Positions 6,458 through 9,231 of a stretch of 9,231 bases of DNA are shown in pieces. The notes beneath the pieces are model-generated. The model saw only the letters and a list, made by a program, of their open reading frames with translations. It was not told the origin of the DNA and did no database searches. The first letter of the stretch is position 1. Each line of letters opens with the position of its first letter. A program made the translations under genes and the position numbers. This stretch comes from JAHFHB01 sp964393875 (GTDB taxonomy: Bacteria > Omnitrophota > Omnitrophia > Omnitrophales > Aquincolibacteriaceae): the NCBI GenBank assembly GCA_964393875.1, contig CAYMUZ010000181.1, forward strand, positions 1 through 9,231, read 5' to 3'.

Positions 6458-6957
6458 GTCTGATCATGGATGCTCTTGAGAAGGTTCAGCGAGACAAGCT
6501 CCAAGATGTGTCAGTCTCTGAAACGCCTCGTGAAAATCGGACAAAGCCTGTTGATTTCCGGCCGTCCTTTGCCCCTTCTTTAGTTCCTGCTGCGAAAGAA
6601 AGCAAAGGTCATTTAACCGCTGTCTCAAAAGACGTGGCGGTTCTTTTGCTGGCGCTGGCGATTCCTATTTTCTCCATCTCGACTTTAGTGACGGTCGGGT
6701 GGTCCGCAGTGAAGAAAAATGCAGTTGCCGCAAAACCCAGCCCGCCGTGGAAAGTTTCGTTGCCGGACACTCCCGCCTCTTTGCCGGCCTTGGAGGGAAT
6801 TGTGCGTGATGGGAAAAGCGCCTTTTGTCTCTTGGGAGGACGTATTTTTCGTGCGGGTGACCGCTGGCGCGATTATTCAGTTCAAAGCATTGAAGCCCGC
6901 AGTGTGGTTTTATCAAGCTCCGAGGGGCGGGTGGTGAAACTGTGGCTAGCTTCATAA
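6454..6957 (+). CDS. GspB-like single-pass protein with C-terminal HR-like domain
   Basis: This 167-residue protein begins MSLIMDALEKVQRDK, the hallmark N-terminus of GspB/ExeB-type proteins, which work with the ExeA-type ATPase. A cytoplasmic polar stretch (about 16-58) precedes one membrane helix (about 61-83) and a short Pro-rich linker. The C-terminal beta domain (about 109-166) has LPALEGIV, GGRIFRAGDRW, SVQSIEARSVVLSS and VVKLWL. It is a paralogue of the domain in the gene at 4992. The start at 6454 overlaps the ATPase stop (ATGA), so production is likely coupled to that of the ATPase. This is consistent with an ExeA-ExeB-like pair, here as separate proteins. ExeB and GspB are known to form a complex with ExeA/GspA for secretin assembly. 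That role is inferred here from family and position. Confidence 0.85.
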   Translation: MSLIMDALEKVQRDKLQDVSVSETPRENRTKPVDFRPSFAPSLVPAAKESKGHLTAVSKDVAVLLLALAIPIFSISTLVTVGWSAVKKNAVAAKPSPPWKVSLPDTPASLPALEGIVRDGKSAFCLLGGRIFRAGDRWRDYSVQSIEARSVVLSSSEGRVVKLWLAS

Positions 6958-6968
6958 AGTGAAAGCGC

Positions 6969-6973
6969 GGAGG
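6969..6973 (+). promoter_or_regulatory. Ribosome binding site choosing the secretin ATG at 6980
   Basis: GGAGG lies 6 nt before ATG 6980. A GTG at 6959 is in frame but sits upstream of this site and only 1 nt after the previous stop. It would add seven basic residues before a complete signal peptide. The ATG is preferred. Confidence 0.75.
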
Positions 6974-6979
6974 AAGACA

Positions 6980-8575
6980 ATGTCGACGAGAAGTAGGAGC
7001 GTAGCGGTGTTGCTGATTCTTTCCATGCTAAGTCCGCCTGTCTTTGTTTGGGCGGAGGTTCCGGTTGCGGCACCCAAAGTCGCCGCAAAGCCGGTGGTCG
7101 TGGAACCGGTTGCTTTACCCCTTGTGTCTGCGAACGGGGACTTAATCTCAGTAGAATTTCATGAAGCCGATATTCAGTCAGCGTTTAAAATTTTGGCGCT
7201 TAAAGGCAATGTCAACATTGTGGCCAGCCCGGAGGTTCAGGGAAAAATATCTATGCAGCTCAAGGATATTCCCTGGATGAGCGCTTTTGAAACAATCGTC
7301 AACACGTATGGATTTGCTTATGAAAAGAAAGGAAGTATTTACGAAATTCTGACACCTGAATCGCTGCAGGCCCGCCGCAACGGCAATAAAAAATTGGGAC
7401 AAGAAGTTTTTACACTCGACTATGCGTCGATTGACCAGGTCTCTGCAGCCCTAAAAAAAAGCTTACCCGGCAATCCTGTGGTGGAACCCATTGCGGGGAC
7501 CAACCAGATTGTGATCAGTGATGATGCGGCGCATCTGGAGGCGATTCGTCAATTGATTTCAGAAATTGACCGCAAAATGCCGCAGGTGCATATTGAAACG
7601 AAGATTGTGCGCACCACTTTGAACAAGGGCGAGAAAATGGGATTGAATTGGAATGCTGCCGCGGAACTGCGCGGGTCTAAACGCCCGTTTACCTTTCCTT
7701 TTTCAGCTAGGCCGGGGGAAAGAAGTCGTTTGGTGGATCAAGATCTTTTTCCCACTGGGCAGACGGCGCAAGAAACCACGACAAACGTGACTTCGGGGGG
7801 CGGGTCCACGCAAAGTCAGACGACCAATTTTCCGGCCGATGCAGCGCAGGGTTTTCCTTTTGTGCAGCCGGCGGATTTTAAATTTGGCACGGTTGATTTC
7901 AATCAGTTTAATGTGATGTTTAACCTGCTGAGCAGCCGGCAGAGCACGAAGATTATTTCTAATCCGCGAATCGTGGTGCTGAATCATCAGTCTGCGCAAA
8001 TACAGGTGGGGGATGAAATCGGTATTCCAAAATTGGAGCGCAATGAAACGACCGGGGCTTTTGAAGTGACCGGTTTTGAGAGCCGCAACACGGGCATTGT
8101 CTTAAAAGTGACCCCGCACATTAGCAGACAAAATGAAGTGATGTTGAAGGTGCGGCCGGAGGTGACGAAGTTCATCGGCTTCGAGCCGATCACCAACACC
8201 AATTTAACGAGCCCCCATTTTGAGACAGTGGTGGCCGAAACGACGGTCATGATTCACAGCGGCGATACGCTGGTGATCGGGGGGCTGATCAGTGACGAGG
8301 ACGCCGAAGCGCAAAACAATGTGCCGTATCTCAACCGGATTCCGGTGGCCGGCTGGCTTTTCAAATCGCATAGTCCACAGAAGGTCCGCACCGAAACGAT
8401 TTTTTTTATCACCGTGACTTTGGCCGACGAAGTTTACAATGAGAAAGCCCTTGCGGATTGGAGAAAATCGCAGAAGAATTTTCAAAAAGAACGCAGTGAG
8501 TCTAAAGAGGAATTAAGCCAGGCCGCCGCCGGAAAAAATAAAAAAAAAGCGGGACAGCGCAACGATAAAAAATAA
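6980..8575 (+). CDS. Secretin, outer-membrane channel (MshL/PilQ/GspD superfamily)
   Basis: This 531-residue secretin forms the outer-membrane ring through which the pilus or substrate passes. A signal peptide of about 26 residues probably ends at VWA-E, followed by an Ala/Pro/Val linker. The N0/STN domain lies at about 55-126, containing VEFHEADIQSAFKILALKG. A single N1-type domain lies at about 140-200 (VFTLDYASIDQVSAALKK). The secretin core spans about 200-482. Its signature is GDTLVIGGLISDEDAEAQNN (428-447), then VPYLNRIPVAGWLFKS. A Gly/Ser/Thr/Gln-rich insert (about 240-300) has no obvious fold. GspD normally has N1, N2 and N3, so this is closer to MshL or PilQ. The tail (483-531) is unusually rich in Lys, Glu and Gln. 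The stop shares one base with the next start. It contains an A9 run at 8540-8548. Confidence 0.96.
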   Translation: MSTRSRSVAVLLILSMLSPPVFVWAEVPVAAPKVAAKPVVVEPVALPLVSANGDLISVEFHEADIQSAFKILALKGNVNIVASPEVQGKISMQLKDIPWMSAFETIVNTYGFAYEKKGSIYEILTPESLQARRNGNKKLGQEVFTLDYASIDQVSAALKKSLPGNPVVEPIAGTNQIVISDDAAHLEAIRQLISEIDRKMPQVHIETKIVRTTLNKGEKMGLNWNAAAELRGSKRPFTFPFSARPGERSRLVDQDLFPTGQTAQETTTNVTSGGGSTQSQTTNFPADAAQGFPFVQPADFKFGTVDFNQFNVMFNLLSSRQSTKIISNPRIVVLNHQSAQIQVGDEIGIPKLERNETTGAFEVTGFESRNTGIVLKVTPHISRQNEVMLKVRPEVTKFIGFEPITNTNLTSPHFETVVAETTVMIHSGDTLVIGGLISDEDAEAQNNVPYLNRIPVAGWLFKSHSPQKVRTETIFFITVTLADEVYNEKALADWRKSQKNFQKERSESKEELSQAAAGKNKKKAGQRNDKK

Positions 8576-8823
8576 TGAGGAAAAAGGCGGCAGGCATTCT
8601 TTTTTTTGTTTGCGTTTGGGCGGGTGCCCAAACACGTGCTTTCGCCGTGCCTGAACTGAGCGAGGGTTCGGTTGCGGCGGTGCGAAACACTGCAGATGAA
8701 AAGTTAGAAGAGATTTCGCAGCGCCTTGAGCGGCTTGAAGAAAATCAGCAGAAAATCTTAAAGGCTCTCGAAGTTCTTTCAGAAGAACACCAGCAGCTGC
8801 GTTATTGGATTCATAAGCGTTAG
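8575..8823 (+). CDS. Small exported coiled-coil protein, unknown function
   Basis: I do not recognise a family. The 82-residue product has a clear Sec signal peptide: KK at the N-terminus, a hydrophobic core ILFFVCVWAGA, and probable cleavage after AFA at residue 24. The mature part of about 58 residues is mostly one amphipathic helix. Residues 40-77 show heptad-like Leu, Ile and Val spacing (EKLEEISQRLERLEENQQKI, then LKALEVLSEEHQQLRYW), so a periplasmic oligomeric coiled coil is likely. The start overlaps the secretin stop by one base (TAATG), so its translation is probably coupled to the secretin. Position suggests a secretin or pilus accessory. A likeness to the short trimerising coiled coil of CpoB/YbgF is only superficial. 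Confidence 0.7.
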   Translation: MRKKAAGILFFVCVWAGAQTRAFAVPELSEGSVAAVRNTADEKLEEISQRLERLEENQQKILKALEVLSEEHQQLRYWIHKR

Positions 8824-8834
8824 GAGAGAGGCCA

Positions 8835-9197
8835 TTGAAACACTGGATTATTGTGGCTCTTGCGATGCTGATTGGAGCGGGTTGTATGTTTGCGGGAAAA
8901 CGGCAGTCGGTTATTTACCCGATGTCGTATGACCAAACCTATGCCGCAGTGCTCTCGGCGGTGGATGACCTGCCTGATTGGCGGTTGGTAGAGACCGATC
9001 AGCTTCAGGGAACGCTTACCTTCGAGGCGGGCGGCTATTTGTCGTTCCGGCGCACAACAAAAATCATTGTGAATCGTATTGCGCCCTTCCAGACTCAAGT
9101 AGAGATTTATCGCCGCAAAGCTTCCATCTGCGATCAAAAATTCTTCGATACCATTGACCGACGTGTTGGCGAAAAAGCCCTGACCTATCCGCGTTAG
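8835..9197 (+). CDS. Small putative lipoprotein, candidate pilotin or secretin accessory
   Basis: I do not recognise a family. The 120-residue product starts at a TTG with GGAG at 8823-8826, spaced 8 nt. The N-terminus MKHWIIVALAMLIGAGC resembles a lipoprotein signal peptide, with Cys17 as the acylation site. The lipobox reads GAGC, with Gly instead of the usual Leu at -3, so lipidation is likely but not certain. The mature part is a mixed alpha/beta domain. Its first motif, YPMSYDQTYAAVLSAVDDLPDWR, is a helix after a strand, and alternating strands follow (LQGTLTFEAGGYLSFRRTTK, then TQVEIYRR). It lies 11 nt after the coiled-coil gene and is the last gene of the visible operon. A small lipoprotein beside a secretin would fit a pilotin, but no pilotin motif is seen. 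No terminator is visible in the 34 nt that follow. Confidence 0.65.
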   Translation: MKHWIIVALAMLIGAGCMFAGKRQSVIYPMSYDQTYAAVLSAVDDLPDWRLVETDQLQGTLTFEAGGYLSFRRTTKIIVNRIAPFQTQVEIYRRKASICDQKFFDTIDRRVGEKALTYPR

Positions 9198-9231
9198 GCT
9201 CTCCAAGTGTCTATGTGATTGTTTTGCAGAG

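Noticed and set aside
7453..7460. A8 run inside the secretin N1 domain as a phase-variation tract
   Set aside because: Eight As in Leu-Lys-Lys-Ser codons fit normal coding, and no second signal suggests switching.

Overview
The window carries most of a type IV pilus-like or type II secretion-like (T2SS-like) envelope machine, all on the + strand. It needs a Gram-negative cell plan, because it encodes a secretin with a signal peptide, inner-membrane assembly proteins with periplasmic domains, and a likely outer-membrane lipoprotein. Base composition looks balanced. Start codons are mixed (ATG, GTG, TTG) and overlapping start/stop codons are common. I cannot fix the lineage. The pilin style and the PilM-PilN-type fusion would fit deltaproteobacterial-type lineages or Omnitrophota/PVC-type candidate phyla, but that is an inference of low confidence.

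Layout. Positions 1-472 hold the C-terminal end of a GspE/PilB-type secretion ATPase, cut by the window edge. A GspF/PilC-type inner-membrane platform protein follows at 493-1713. An AT-rich gap leads to a class III-signal pilin (1956-2378). This pilin has its own extended -10 promoter, a perfect AGGAGG and a strong terminator with a UUCG loop, so it looks like a separate transcription unit inside the locus. The next gap contains a 118-nt sequence (2509-2626) that can fold into one long, nearly continuous hairpin. It ends about 18 nt before the next start codon.

From 2645 to 9197 there is one tightly packed operon. In order it encodes a GspL/MshI-like PilM-PilN fusion, a GspM/PilO/MshJ-like protein, a GspC/PilP/MshK-like single-pass protein, an ExeA/MshM-like AAA ATPase, a GspB-like single-pass protein, a secretin, a small exported coiled-coil protein and a small lipoprotein. 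Junctions overlap (TTGA, GTGA, ATGA, TAATG) or are 11-22 nt apart.

Working model. The GspE-type motor drives the platform protein to polymerise the pilin. The PilM-PilN-like and PilO-like proteins form the inner-membrane assembly ring. The two proteins with short C-terminal HR-like beta domains link the inner membrane to the secretin ring. The ExeA-like ATPase may assist secretin insertion or assembly. The last two small genes are candidates for secretin partners such as a pilotin. Gene content and a secretin with a single N1 domain resemble the MSHA pilus locus more than a classical gsp operon. No GspG-type pilin, minor pseudopilins or prepilin peptidase are visible here. The most unexplained elements are the long hairpin at 2509-2626, the two paralogous HR-domain proteins flanking the ATPase, and the two uncharacterised small exported proteins at the operon end.
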